From positions 26,814,477-26,878,476 of the forward strand of contig NC_092801.1 in NCBI RefSeq assembly GCF_918797505.1: a stretch of 64,000 nt of DNA, in the 5' to 3' direction. Origin of the DNA: Bemisia tabaci. Lineage: Eukaryota > Arthropoda > Insecta > Hemiptera > Aleyrodidae. The notes beneath the pieces were generated by a model, which saw nothing but the letters and a program-made list of their open reading frames with translations, had not been told where the DNA came from and made no database searches. Of this stretch, positions 10,068 to 20,106 are shown one piece after another; the stretch's first letter is position 1; each line of letters opens with the position of its first letter. The translations under genes and the position numbers were made by a program.

Positions 10068-10975
10068 TGGTAACAAAATACTTTCGTCCATGCCGCCAGA
10101 CCGTTTATTCTCCTTCAATCTCGGCAATTTTCGGACCAATTTACACTGAATTTTTGCAAATGAAAGCTGTTAGTCTCTGAAAGTACGAACGACCCTCGCT
10201 ATTTCGATTTACGCAACCGACGTTGCAATATTTACCTCGAATTGGTAACAAAATTCTTTCGTCCATGCCGCCAGACCGTTTATTCTCCTTCAATCTCGGC
10301 ACTAATTGGACCGATTTACCCCATATTCTAGCAAATGAAAGCTCAGTGTCTCAAAATGTACCCACACCCCTCGGTTTTTCGATTAGCGAAACGGACGTTG
10401 CAAATTTACCTCGAAATGGTAACAAAATACTTTCGTTTATGCCGCCAGACCGTTTATACTCCTTTCAATCTCGGCAATTTTTGGACGAATTTACCTCGGA
10501 TTTTTGCAAATGAGAGCTGCAGGTCTCTAAATGTAAGAACACCCCTCGGTTTTTCGATTTGCGAATCCTACGTTGCAAAATTTACCTTGAATTGGTAACA
10601 AAATACTTTCGTCGTTGCCGCCAGACCGCGTATCCTCCTTCAATCTCGTTAACTATATGACCGATTTACCTCATATTCTACCAAATGAAAGCTCTGTGTC
10701 TTTAAATGTACCAGCACCCCTCGGTTTTTCGATTGACGCAACCGACGTTGCAAAATTTACCTCGAATTGGTAACAAAATACTTTCGTCAATGCCGTCAGA
10801 CCGTTTATTCTCCTTCAATCTCGGCAATTTTCGGACCAATTTACACTGAATTTTTGTAAATGAAAGCTGTTAGTCTCTGAAAGTACGAACACCCCTCGCC
10901 ATTTCGATTTACGCAACCGACGTTGCAAAATTTACCGCGAATGTGTAACAAAATACTTCCGTCTTTGCCGGAAAC
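10068..10975 (+). repeat. 175-bp satellite K, forward block 2
   Basis: Landmark GCCGCCAGACC recurs at 10092, 10267, 10441, 10617, 10792 and in degraded form at 10967, giving spacings of 174-176 bp. Monomers are clearly divergent in sequence but length-stable. Confidence 0.92.
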
Positions 10976-11139
10976 TTAAGAGGTGCCGTTAGCTTGTCGT
11001 GAGTTCAACCCGACATAGGCACGACAAAGCAGCGATAAGACGTAGCCAACCAATTATGCCCCACCATTTAACCTATGTCATCTATGTAGTCCCGACAAGC
11101 AAAAAATTTCAAAAATCAGGCAGCTGATCCTAAGAGCTT
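10976..11139. other. Inversion junction spacer in satellite K
   Basis: About 160 bases without satellite homology separate forward and reverse blocks. No terminal repeats or target duplication are evident, so I cannot say whether this is an insertion or original flank. Confidence 0.6.
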
Positions 11140-13720
11140 TCGTCAAAAGAAAATCCGAGGTAAATAGGTCTAATAGTTGTTGATATCGAAGGAGGACGAA
11201 TTGCAAAGTGGCAAAATAAACAATTTATGGTTATAAATTTGAGGTAAATTTTGCAACATCGGTTTCACAAATCGAGAAACCGAGGGGTGTAGGTACCTTT
11301 AGAGGCCAAGAGTTTTCATTTGCGAAAATCCGAGGTATATCGGTCCAACAGTTCCGAGATTGAAGGAGGTTAAACGGTCTGAGGGCAAAGACAAAAGTAT
11401 TTTGTTCCCAATTCCAGGTAAATTTTGCAACGTCGGTTTCGCAAATCGGAAAACCTAGGGCTTTTGGTAAATTTAGAGACCTAGAGCTTTCATTTGCAAA
11501 AATCCGTGGTAAATTACCTTGTCCAAAAATTGCCGAGATTGAAAGGAGTATAAACGGTCTGGCGGCATAGACGAAAGTATTTTGTTACCATTTCGAGGTA
11601 AATTTTGCAACGTCCGTTTCACTAATTGAGAAACCGAGGGGTGTAGGTACCTTTAGAGGCCTAGAGTTTTCATTTGCGAAAATCCGAGGTAAATCGGTCC
11701 AACGGTTCCGAGATTGAAGGAGGTTAAACGGTCTGAGGACAAAGACAAAAGTATTTTGTTCCGAATTCAAGGTAAATTTTGCAACGTCGGTTTCACAAAT
11801 CGGAAAACCTAGGGCTTTTGGTAAATTTAGAGACCTAGAGCTTTCATTTGCAAAAATCCGAGGTAAATTAGTCCAAAAATTGCCGAGATTGAAGGAGCAT
11901 AAACGGTCTGGCTGCATGGACGAAAGTATTTTGTTACTAATTCGAGGTAAATTTGCAACGTCGGTTTCGCTAATCGAAAAACCGAGGGGTGTCGGTACAT
12001 TTAGATACACTGACCTATCATTAGTTAGAATATGAGGTAAATCGGTCCAATAGATGCCGAGATTGAAGGAGGAGAAACGGTCTGGCGGCAAAGATGGAAG
12101 TATTTTGTTACCCATTCGAGGTAAATTTTGCAACGTCGGTTGCGTAAATCGAAAAAGCGAGGATTGATCGTACTTTCAGGGACTTAGAGCTTTCATTTGC
12201 AAAAATTTAGTGTAAATTGATCCGAAAAATGCAGAGATTGAAGGAGAATAAACGGTCTGGCGGCAAAGACGGAAGTATTTTGTTACCCATTCGAGGAAAA
12301 TTTTGCAACGTCGGTTGCGACAATCGAAAAACCGAGGGGTGCTGGTACATTTAAAGACACAGAGCTTTCATTTGGTAGAATATGAGGTAAATCGGTCGTA
12401 TAGTTAACGAGATTGAAGGAGGATACGCGGTCTGGCGGCAACGAAGAAAGTATTTTGTTACCAATTCAAGGTAAATTTTGCAACGTAGGATTCGCACATC
12501 GAAAAACCGAGGGGTGTTCGTACATTTAGAGACCTGTAAATCTCATTTGCAAAAATCCGAGGTAAATTCGTCCAGAAATTGCCGAGATTGAAAGGAGTAT
12601 AAACGGTCTGGCGGCATAAACGAAAGTATTTTGTTACCATTTCGAGGTAAATTTTGCAACGTCCGTTTCGCTAATCGAAAAACCGAGGGTGTGGGTACAT
12701 TTAGAGACACTGAGCTTTCATTTGCTAGAATATGGGGTAAATCGGTCCAATTAATGCCGAGATTGAAGGAGAATAAACGGTCTGGCGGCATGGACGAAAG
12801 TATTTTGTTACCAATTCGAGGTAAATATTGCAACGTCGGTTGCGTAAATCGAAATAGCGAGGGTCGTTCGTACTTTCAGAGACTAACAGCTTTCATTTGC
12901 AAAAATTCTTTGTAAATTGTTCCGAAAATTACAGAGATTGAAGGAGAATAAACGGTCTGGCGGCAAACACGAAAGTCTTTTGTCCTCGATTCGAGCAAAA
13001 TTTTGCAACGTCGGTTGCGTAAATCGAAATAGCGAGGGGTGTTCGTACTTTCAGAAACTAACAGCTTTCTTTTGCAAAAATTCGGTGTAAATTGGTCCGA
13101 AAATTGCCGAGATTGAAGGAGGAGAAACGGTCTGGCGGCAAAGACGGAAGTATTTTGTTACCCATTCGAGGTAAATTTTGCAACGTCGATTGCGTAAATC
13201 GAAATAGCGAGGGTTGATCGTACTTTCAGAGACTTAGAGCTTTCATTTGCAAAAATTTAGTGTAAATTGTTCCGAAAAATGCAGAGATTGAAGGAGGACA
13301 AACTTTTAGTGGCGGGTGGGACGAACATATTTTGTCCTCAATTCGAGGTAAATTTCGCAACGTCGGTTGCGCAAATCGAAAAACCGAGGGTAGTTGGTGC
13401 ATGTAGCGACCTAAAGCTTGCATTTGCAAAAATCCGAGGAAAATTAATTCGAAAATTGCTAAAATTGAAGGAGGATAAGCGGGCTTGCGACAAAGACGAA
13501 AGTATTTTGTTACGAATTCGATGTAAATTTTGCAACGTCGGTTGCGCAAATCGAAAAACCGAGGGTGGTGGTTCATTTAGAGACTATGAGTTTTCATTTG
13601 CTAAAATACGGTGTAAATTGGTCCGAAAATTGCCGAGATTGAAGGAGGATAAATCGTCTGGCGGCAAAAACAAAACCAAGTCATTATCAGTTTAAGGTAA
13701 ATTTTGCAACGTCGGGCATG
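11140..13720 (-). repeat. 175-bp satellite K, inverted block
   Basis: The complement landmark CGGTCTGGCGGC (or variants) occurs at 11375, 11555, 11729, 11904, 12078, 12253, 12428, 12604, 12778, 12953 and 13128, then in degraded forms near 13303, 13478 and 13657. Spacings are 174-180 bp, mostly 174-176, giving about 14.5 monomers on the opposite strand to the blocks at 8.55-10.97 kb. Apparent 90-180-codon frames in it, such as 11585-12133 on the minus strand, read through monomers and are not genes: 175 is not a multiple of three and the frame survives only where units are 174 bp. Confidence 0.93.
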
Positions 13721-13969
13721 CGATTCGAATAAGTAACGGGTGCTGGCAAATCTGCAAGTTTGTAATTTTCGAGATCGAAGGAGGACAAAAAAATCTTAAA
13801 GATTTAATTTTACAGATAGAAGATATCGTTATTGAAAACCATATCTTCGTTCCCAAGCATTTTTAATTTTAGATTTTTTTTTTTTGTAATTTGCTTAAAA
13901 ATAAATAACCACCATTCAAAAAATATCATTAAACATTCTTCTTTAAAATGAAACGGTCGATATCATTCG

Positions 13970-14515
13970 GTCATCATATTGGTAATGGAATATATAGAAG
14001 GGAAAATATTGGCCTCACTTAAATGCAGTGTAACCTTCTATAAACGGTTTGTAGACGATTGCATCACATGTTTTCCAAAAAATTTTACATGTGTACATTT
14101 TAGAGCACTTCAATTCGTTTCATCCTAAAATCCAATTCACCATAGAGACGGAAAAAAATGGATCACTTAATTTCTTGGATATGACCATAGACCATCATGA
14201 AGGTCAAAAAATTAACACGAAGTGGTATCAAAAACAACATCGTCTGGTAGGTACATGAATTATTTTTCAAATGTACCCTTCCATTGGAAAGCAAATGTTG
14301 TGAGCAATTTATTTCAACGCGCCTACAAGTTATCAGATAAACAATACCGCCAGGAAAGCATGGATAGAGCACGTACGTTGCTTTTAGGAAATGGCTATCC
14401 ACCTACTCTACTGGATAAGATGATGCGTAAATGCAAGTATATTTGCGAGAAAGAAGAAAATAAAATTTCGAAGGAGAAAGTAGATGTTGGCAATGTCGTG
14501 AAATGCCGTATATAA
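13970..14515 (+). pseudogene. PLE reverse transcriptase, C-terminal part, frameshifted
   Basis: Three consecutive frames are needed. Frame one carries VMEYIEGKILASL and YKRFVDDCIT, the RT catalytic motif in FVDD form at 14048-14059. Frame two (from about 14106) carries FNSFHPKIQFTIE and LNFLDMTIDHHEG, matching the palm/thumb block of PLE RTs, and stops at 14256-14258. Frame three (to 14515) carries GRYMNYFSNVPFHWKANVV and LFQRAYKLSD, the thumb block. This spacing and order are known for PLE RTs related to telomerase. The two frameshifts and the lost N-terminus mean it cannot encode a functional enzyme. Confidence 0.85.
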
Positions 14516-14609
14516 GGGGACTCAGTGAAAAATTGAAAAAGTGCTGGAAGCCCTATAACTTCTTTCCAGTTTTCAGTAACCCAAATTCGAATAAACGGTT
14601 TTTCTCGAA

Positions 14610-14945
14610 ATGAAGAGTACAGTACCAACTGAAAAGACCTCCGGTGTTGTTTACAAGATAAACTGTCTGGATTGCAATGTTGCCTATATAGGTCATACCA
14701 AACGCTACCTAGGGGAACGAATACGGTCACACAAGTATGACAAAAAGGAGAAAACTGCTTTGCACCAACACAGCCAAGAACAACAGCACAGTTTTAACTT
14801 CAAAAATCCCGAAGTACTTGTCAGGGAACCCAATTTCAGGGCAAGGCTGTATCATGAAGCCATACAGATTAAACGGTGCTCAAACTCCATTAATTTCAGA
14901 ACTGACACCGATGTACTGGGCACGGCGTACAGTGCTTTCTTCTGA
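14610..14945 (+). CDS. PLE GIY-YIG endonuclease domain (remnant ORF)
   Basis: The frame reads TSGVVYKINCLDCNVAYIG followed by HTKRYLGERIRSHK. This is the GIY-YIG nuclease signature (VYKI...AYIG) with the conserved arginine and the C-x2-C pair common in Penelope-like elements. In the family this domain nicks target DNA for reverse transcription. Here the frame of 111 codons is uninterrupted, but it is separated from the RT remnant by stops and a shift near 14515-14610, so it is not part of an intact polyprotein. The ATG at 14610 is only the first in the frame, not a proven start. The frame ends at 14945. Confidence 0.8.
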   Translation: MKSTVPTEKTSGVVYKINCLDCNVAYIGHTKRYLGERIRSHKYDKKEKTALHQHSQEQQHSFNFKNPEVLVREPNFRARLYHEAIQIKRCSNSINFRTDTDVLGTAYSAFF

Positions 14946-15176
14946 TTGTTTACGTGTGCTATCTATTTACTCCTCGCGGTGACGGGCTCTCATTGTTTAT
15001 AGTCAGTTTTCAAGCAGTTATACGAGTCGGAGTTTCGTGGTGGCCACCGTTGTAGTTTTAGTTCTCGTGTTTTTAAAAGTTTTTATTTTTCCGCGTAGAC
15101 ATTCGACGATTTTAACATTTCGCGTGGACAATCGATCAGTTTTATGAATAGTTTTTAAGTTATAATGTGTGCCTGC

Positions 15177-15230
15177 CTGAGGATGCCCCCCATGCGGGGC
15201 GAAACGTGCGGATGCGTAGGAACTAATGTT
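15177..15230 (+). ncRNA. Hammerhead-like motif in PLE 3' UTR
   Basis: CTGAGGA (15177-15183) is followed by a perfect 5-bp stem GCCCC/GGGGC (15185-15189 with 15196-15200, loop CCATGC) and then GAAACG (15201). Downstream, ACG (15204) could pair with CGT near 15215 as a short stem III. Hammerhead ribozymes are known in Penelope-like elements. Against activity, an extra T at 15184 sits between the CUGANGA box and stem II, and I cannot find a convincing stem I. It is probably a degenerate or PLE-specific variant. Confidence 0.45.
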
Positions 15231-15254
15231 TCGATTTTTTATGGCTGCAAGCTG

Positions 15255-15300
15255 AATAAATAAGGTAAATTTCCTATATATATATATATTATATATACAC
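15255..15300 (+). repeat. TA-rich tail of the PLE
   Basis: AATAAATAAGG then (TA)n and ACAC close the element. Short AT microsatellite tails are common at retroelement 3' ends. Confidence 0.6.
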
Positions 15301-15833
15301 ACCCAGCTTTAAAATTCAGCAAGTACCGATGTCCATCATCCGTGCTTTCACTACAACTCCTAAAATTTTTCAACAAAAATTGTGTTTATTCATTACGTCA
15401 CTTGCAGTTACCTGCACAAAATACCTTATTCGTGTGCCTTGAATAAAATTGATGCAGACAGAATCGTTTGTGTTGATCACTGTGCGCCATCGTCCAGTTC
15501 TCGGGTCGCTAATGGAGAATCGATTTGTTTTCTCATGAGGCGTCTGAAATATGTTTGACAAATGAACACGGTGTTAATACTGCTTGCTCGGAGAACAAGC
15601 TTACAAGACATCAAAACTGTCGGACCGACAAGCTTGGATTTACAAAGTTGTTTTACAGACTCGCGCATGTAATCTACCGACAAGACAGCATTTTAGAAAA
15701 CCGTCCCATCCGTTCTCTGGCCCAGGAAGAATTAATACAATTTCTGTAGGCGCCCCCCCCCCCCCCCCCCCCCCCGGTTGCAATGTCACAAACTGAGATA
15801 CGTGGTTTGGGAATTTCGCCGTCGACATCTATC
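15301..15833. other. No gene recognised; poly-C tract
   Basis: Open frames on the minus strand (15370-15683) have mixed composition but no recognisable domain. A C run of about 24 lies near 15752-15775. Confidence 0.35.
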
Positions 15834-15843
15834 TTCTTTATCA

Positions 15844-16004
15844 GAGGCGGATCCAGCAATTTGGCAACATCGGATTTCCTCCATTTAAACCTATGCTAAA
15901 TAATCGATTCTTGTCGGAGCACCTGGCCCCTCCAAGCATCGATACATTTCCATAATTTTAAATGGAGGAAAGACAATGTTGCCAATTTGCCGGATCCACC
16001 AATG
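15844..16004. mobile_element. Family H MITE, copy 1, with 10-bp TSD
   Basis: The 161-bp element starts GAGGCGGATCCAGCAATTTGG and ends GGATCCACCAATG with inverted inner arms around TTTAAACCTATG. It is flanked by TTCTTTATCA on both sides (15834-15843 and 16005-16014). The duplicated right flank near 16577 looks like a related copy of the empty site. The superfamily is not assigned; 9-10 bp duplications are known for MULE-type elements. Confidence 0.8.
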
Positions 16005-16164
16005 TTCTTTATCAATTCAAGAGACTTGTAAATAATGTTGATTTTCGCCAAAGGACTTCATTTTCATTTTCACAAACCCTTTTTGTATCTACTGGAGCGC
16101 AAAATACTGTAAAGAAAGACAAAGGTGCACAGGCAACTCAAATGGAAATAGAAGAAGCAAAACA

Positions 16165-16576
16165 CACTGAAAAAAATTCTCGGCGTTTTTACCAAGGTCC
16201 GTTGGTACCTTTACCATCTCAATTTTTTTACCAATTATTGGTAATTTAATCAAGACAGACTGGTAAGCTTACCTAAAAACCGGTATTTTTACTGTTTTTT
16301 TCAGGTAAGAATACCACTTTTATTGGTAATCAATTCCCGGTAACTTTGCCATTTTATCTCGGTAATTCTACCACAGTCGATAAAAAATATTGGCGTTTTT
16401 ACCGGGGATCAGTAAAATTACCGAGAAAGTCAATAATTTTACCGAGATTTCTCGGTAAAATTACCAATCCCATAAATGGTTATTTTACCAAGAAAAAACT
16501 GGGATCAAATAGAACCCTGAATTCTTGGTAATTTTACCATTTTCTTGGTAAATACACCGGGATTTTTTTCTCAGTG
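16165..16576. mobile_element. Family G palindromic MITE, copy 1
   Basis: Ends are CACTGAAAAAAATTCTCGG and the complement of CACTGAGAAAAAAATCCCGG. The interior consists of GGTAATTTTACC-type inverted units. At 16005-16080 and 16577-16655 the same ~75 bp sequence (ATCAATTCAAGAGACTTG...) stands on both sides as a direct duplication, far longer than a normal target duplication. Confidence 0.8.
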
Positions 16577-16655
16577 TTATTTATCAATTCAAGAGACTTG
16601 TAAATACTGTTCATTTTTGCGCAAGGACTTAATTTTGATTTTCACAAACCCATAC

Positions 16656-17354
16656 AGTAAATCCACATGGTTGCGAATCAATCTTCTTAAATTCACCCTC
16701 AACGGTTACTCATAAAGGAATCATCCTTTGAAATTTCGTTCCTGCTCTTGCACCAAGTTTGCATTTCTATTATCCAACTTCGGAGACAAAGCCGTAAGAA
16801 CGCCCTTCAACCCCCTCTACCCCCGTCCCCCAGGGTCAATTATGAGACTTTCCAAGTGTGATACAGACCTTCCCTCGCTCAATTAGTCATATAGCGCCGG
16901 CCGCCTGAAAGCTCGCTCTCCGTTGAACTTTCCGCGTTGTGTCAACGGAGGATCATAAAAGTTCGGGGGGGGGGGGGGGTCGAGGGGGTGAAGGGTCTCT
17001 CCTCGGGTGAACGCGCGGCTTGCGCTCGCCTGCCCTGGCGCGAGCAGTCAGTAATTATGTAGAAAATACGCGGGTAGGAAATTGAGCCCGTGAAAGCGGG
17101 GTTGCCAATCGGGGGTAGGGATATGTGAGATAATGCGCGGAAATGTGCACGGTTTGGCATCGGCGCAACCGAGGCTTCGAACTTGGGATCGAAAACGCGC
17201 GCCTTATGCGAACTTTGCAAGTCCGCGGTTATCCGCCCCGTTGCGACGTGGTCGAAAAGTGCTTTTCTGAAGTCTTGACTGGACTTAACTTCGCCGTTTG
17301 GAAGTAGAAATTCCGGCTCGTTCTTTATAAACACGTACGTACTTACAGGAACTG
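16656..17354. other. No certain gene; GC-rich 16.9-17.3 kb
   Basis: A minus-strand frame (16942-17334, 130 codons) is the longest outside repeats, but it shows no recognisable domain and includes a C/G homopolymer. A G run of about 14 is at 16966. I do not call a gene. Confidence 0.3.
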
Positions 17355-17600
17355 GACCGCATTAAGCAGAAAGGAACCAAGTTACATCATTTATTACCTT
17401 TAATTGGGCAATTTAATTGTTTACATGAAAACGATCGTGCGGATTTTTGTGCAAACTTTAGTGAATTGTCTGCGTAGTACGAGGCAAATTCCTTACAATT
17501 TTCAAAGGAATCCATGAAAACGTTTTCTTGTAAAATATTAAATTGCCCAGTAAAATTTTGCAATTGCTAACGCGGCTTGGTTCTTTTCTGCTGAACGCGG
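17355..17600. mobile_element. Family W MITE, copy 1
   Basis: Starts GACCGCATTAAGCAGAAAGG and ends in TTTCTGCTGAACGCGG, its inverse. The interior carries TGGGCAATTTAATT and its inverse near the right end. Full copy 53590-53841 matches. Confidence 0.8.
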
Positions 17601-17917
17601 TTTAACTAATAGTACGGGCGTTGTTTCTTAACTAAGCCAGAAATCGAAGTTGCGAATCGCAAAATGTAATCCAATTGCTCTGCCGTGTTACTTGTGTCGT
17701 GCTCACAGGCACCATTTATACTTAGTTCTTTTGAGCATCGATTTAAAACGTCAAATAAGAATTCGGCTAATTTGCCCTGGCGGTGTAGATCCAGGCGAAT
17801 TATCTAGCTCCGAACCTTTGTCGAAGTTTGATATACCACAAGCAACTCTTTTAACTCCGCGGAGATCAAATTGCATACCCAACGAAATGAAGGAACTTTG
17901 AGCTGATCCGATGATTG

Positions 17918-17949
17918 GACCACTAGACAAGGTGCAAATTTCAGCATTA
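17918..17949. mobile_element. Family F end fragment
   Basis: GGACCACTAGACAAGGTGC and TTTCAGCATT equal the left end of element F at 48389. Only about 32 bases remain before family P begins. Confidence 0.6.
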
Positions 17950-18236
17950 TTTTCTTTCCAGCGGGCTAATTGTTGACATTGATAGACAAAGCTATAGACA
18001 AAGGAGACAAAAAGGATGTAGAGGGATCCTTTTGGTGGAAGCGGATGGTTGCGAGGGATAAAGGAAGTATAAGTAGTAGACAAACTAACAGCAACTCCCG
18101 AGAGACCCTTTAGTTAGTCCATCATTTTCTCCCCTAGTCCATAACAGCCACCCAAATTAACCAATAGGATCGCTCCACAGTCCTTATGTCTTCTTTGTCT
18201 ATTGCTTTGTCTAACAATATCAACAATCAGCCCGCA
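17950..18236. mobile_element. Family P MITE, full copy
   Basis: Terminal inverted repeats GCGGGCTAATTGTTGACATT and the complement of GCGGGCTGATTGTTGATATT flank about 287 bp. Inner arms repeat AGACAAAGCTATAGACAAAG and its inverse, and TTAGTTAGTCCAT matches the other copies. No frame is conserved. Confidence 0.8.
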
Positions 18237-18589
18237 GATGAGGACATATTATAAAATTTTCACGGACTCTTTTCTCAACAACATTACAATTTCCCCAATC
18301 TTTCTTTTTCTAATCCCTAACGCCGACGCCGAGGATGTCAATGATTTTCCAGAAATATGGCAACTGACACGGTGTGTTGTGGTATCGCTATGACGGTGTC
18401 TACCCAAGCTCAAATATACAGTGTAACTACACCTCGTATAATCACCGTAATTTGTCATTCTAGTATCGTTCATGCATCATGCCCAGTTTTTTCGCTGAAC
18501 TTACCTTTCTCCCGGCCGTTGCAACAGTGCCTTCACTAACGTCCAGGTATTACGATTCACGTCTGTGAATGTAATACTACGAATATCCC

Positions 18590-18680
18590 GGTGGCGTGGC
18601 GTGCTTTGCGATGTATCGATTTATCTGTCATTGAATCCTTCGACAAAAGATCGATAGACATAATTGATTCTTTACTCCGA
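18590..18680. mobile_element. Family I fragment
   Basis: GGTGGCGTGGCGTGCTTTGC and ATGTATCGATTTATCTGTCA follow the left part of family I; the right half is lost. Confidence 0.6.
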
Positions 18681-18689
18681 GAAAGAAAC

Positions 18690-18885
18690 TCCAGCCGTGG
18701 AAGCCGTGCTTACGGGCTATATAGATATACCGTCCGCGTTCCGGGCTCAGAGGCCGAAAGTTCCAGGCGCGTAGCACCCGGAGAAATCGAAGCTACGGCT
18801 CTAGCATCCGGAACTTCGGCCTCTGAGCCCGGAACGGATGGTAGGTCTATACAGCCCGTAACCAGTTTTTTCAGTGCATTTTCTT
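18690..18885. mobile_element. Family R foldback element, copy 1
   Basis: The inverted arms GTTCCGGGCTCAGAGGCCGA and TCGGCCTCTGAGCCCGGAAC enclose a short loop; outer arms ACGGGCTATATAG and complement also pair. Copies at 36545-36700 and 47215-47395 share the design. Confidence 0.75.
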
Positions 18886-19320
18886 GTGCAACTCATATTT
18901 GATAAAGGATGAATTATTGAAAAGCGTTAATTAAGTTTGTCGCAGAAAATTCTTTAGAATTTATTGAGTCGAATAGGAATATTATCGAAACATTCTGATA
19001 AATTCTGAGTCGATTTTTACCAACACTTCAATGAAAAGAAATTTCGGGACATAGCGGTTGTCTTACACAGTTTTACAAGCATTTTTCATCAAAATCAGTT
19101 CCAATGATGTCAAATGCATTTTTAATAAGAATCATTTTTGGTGTCTTGCGCTGCGCTGGTCATACAATTTCGTCGGTCGGGAAAGTGTAAACCGCTCGGC
19201 GATGCGCTATTAGAAGACAAAAAATCTCCGTAATACATTTCGTAAACTCTAACCTGTAATCCTGCATCCTCGTATGCGCCTCTAGACATGAAACTTCAAC
19301 CATGAACAGCAATCAGCGAA
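18886..19320. other. tRNA-Thr upstream region, nothing recognised
   Basis: AT-rich DNA up to the tRNA-Thr(TGT) gene. GCGCTGCGCTGGTCATACAA near 19148 faintly recalls the end of family E. Confidence 0.35.
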
Positions 19321-19392
19321 GCCTCTTTAGCTCAGTGGCAGAGCACTGGTCTTGTAAACCAGGGGTCGTGAGTTCGATCCTCATAGGAGGCA
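19321..19392 (+). tRNA. trnT(TGT): tRNA-Thr (anticodon TGT), copy 1
   Basis: The 72-nt cloverleaf is complete. The acceptor GCCTCTT pairs with AGGAGGC, the D stem GCTC with GAGC, the anticodon stem CTGGT with ACCAG around CTTGTAA, and the T stem GTGAG with CTCAT around TTCGATC. Anticodon TGT reads ACA and wobble threonine codons. The A box TAGCTCAGTGG and B box GAGTTCGATCC fit the consensus better than in the two other TGT copies, so this is the best candidate for the active gene. No CCA is encoded, and a TTTT terminator follows at 19396-19399. Confidence 0.96.
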
Positions 19393-19395
19393 ATA

Positions 19396-19399
19396 TTTT
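19396..19399 (+). terminator. Pol III terminator of tRNA-Thr(TGT) copy 1
   Basis: Four T residues four bases after the tRNA 3' end. Confidence 0.65.
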
Positions 19400-19873
19400 A
19401 CGTTCCTAAGCCTTTTCAATCAAGGAACCATCTTGAAATCATATCCTTTGGCCCCTAACGCTTTATGTAGTCTCAGGTACTTTTCACTCACAGTTTTTTG
19501 GCTGTAGATTTTTCGCTAGTCAAAATAATGGCGGAAAATCAGGAATAAAAAAAATTTAAAAAACTAATAAAATTTGTCTTCCAATTCTTAAGTTTTGAAC
19601 CCTTTGTATCCTGTTAAGCCTATTTTAATCAATACCAAATTGACTCTAGGGCCTTGGAGATCTTGCTCCTGGCCGCTACGCGACCCAACCCCCCGAAAAC
19701 GCTTCCTGGATCATTTTCAAAAGTTCAGAGAAAACTAGCGTATCTAGAGGCTCTTACTAGTTGATAGGCGCAAAAATAATACTATAAATTCTTCGAATTT
19801 TATTGATTCGAATTTTTGGAGTGCACCAATTATAAGTTATCACACACAGGGGTGATGTGGGGGGGGTGTTAAT
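19400..19873. other. Intergenic, nothing recognised
   Basis: AT-rich sequence between two divergent-strand tRNA-Thr genes, with a G run near 19860-19866. Confidence 0.4.
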
Positions 19874-20106
19874 GTGACAAAACGACTGCCCCCTGTGAGG
19901 ATTGAACTCACGACCTCTGGTTTACAAGACCAGCGCTCTACCACTAAGCTAAAGAGGCTTAGATATAGGTCGAATTCGGAGCTCTTGTGTTGAGACGTAG
20001 CAAGGAGGAGCACTCATGCGTAGTAAGAAAGAGAAAACGCCTGAAACCGTTGCTTATCTCAAAATATTTCTCGCGTCTCAGCTAATGGAAAATGAACTTT
20101 CAATAA
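19874..20106. repeat. Segmental duplication unit with tRNA-Thr, empty-site copy
   Basis: From GTGACAAAACGACTG to AATGAACTTTCAATAAA this unit matches 27150-27716. Here the two blocks ATGCGTAGTAAGAAAGAG and TCTCGCGTCTCAGCTAATGG are contiguous apart from a few dozen bases. In the other copy a family A MITE splits them right after GAAAACGCCT. It therefore preserves the pre-insertion site. Confidence 0.85.
19887..19958 (-). tRNA. trnT(TGT): tRNA-Thr (anticodon TGT), copy 2
   Basis: The 72-nt minus-strand cloverleaf has acceptor GCCTCTT with AGGGGGC (two wobbles), D stem GCTT with GAGC, an intact anticodon arm CTGGT-CTTGTAA-ACCAG and T arm GTGAG-TTCAATC-CTCAC. The T-loop has A in place of G relative to copy 1. 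TTTT lies just downstream at 19879-19882. The gene and about 150 bp of its 5' flank were duplicated to 27165-27236. It is likely functional, with slightly weakened pairs. Confidence 0.92.

Larger units (their letters stand above)
13970..15300 (+). mobile_element. Decayed Penelope-like retroelement (PLE)
   Basis: RT core remnants, an RT thumb-like region, a GIY-YIG endonuclease frame and a 3' region ending in a TA-rich tail occur in the order known for Penelope-like elements. The 5' part of the RT is missing (no finger motifs upstream of 13970), the RT is broken by frameshifts and stops, and no second terminal repeat is visible. It is a 5'-truncated, inactive copy inserted beside the satellite array. 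Confidence 0.85.

Noticed and set aside
11585..12133. 182-codon minus-strand open frame with repeating PLGFSISETDVA-type text
   Set aside because: It reads through 174-175-bp satellite monomers. The unit length is not a multiple of three, neighbouring monomers have stops or shifts, and the text is simply the satellite translated.
15370..15683. Minus-strand frames with protein-like text (for example NRFSISDPRTGRWRTV)
   Set aside because: No recognisable domain and no continuous splice model. Left as unassigned rather than called.
16942..17334. 130-codon minus-strand frame
   Set aside because: It includes a proline run encoded by a homopolymer and shows no recognisable domain, splice context or partner exon.
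19874..20106. tRNA-derived SINE
   Set aside because: The duplicated segment has the tRNA at the wrong end for a SINE, and no poly-A or short target duplication is seen. A segmental duplication explains it.
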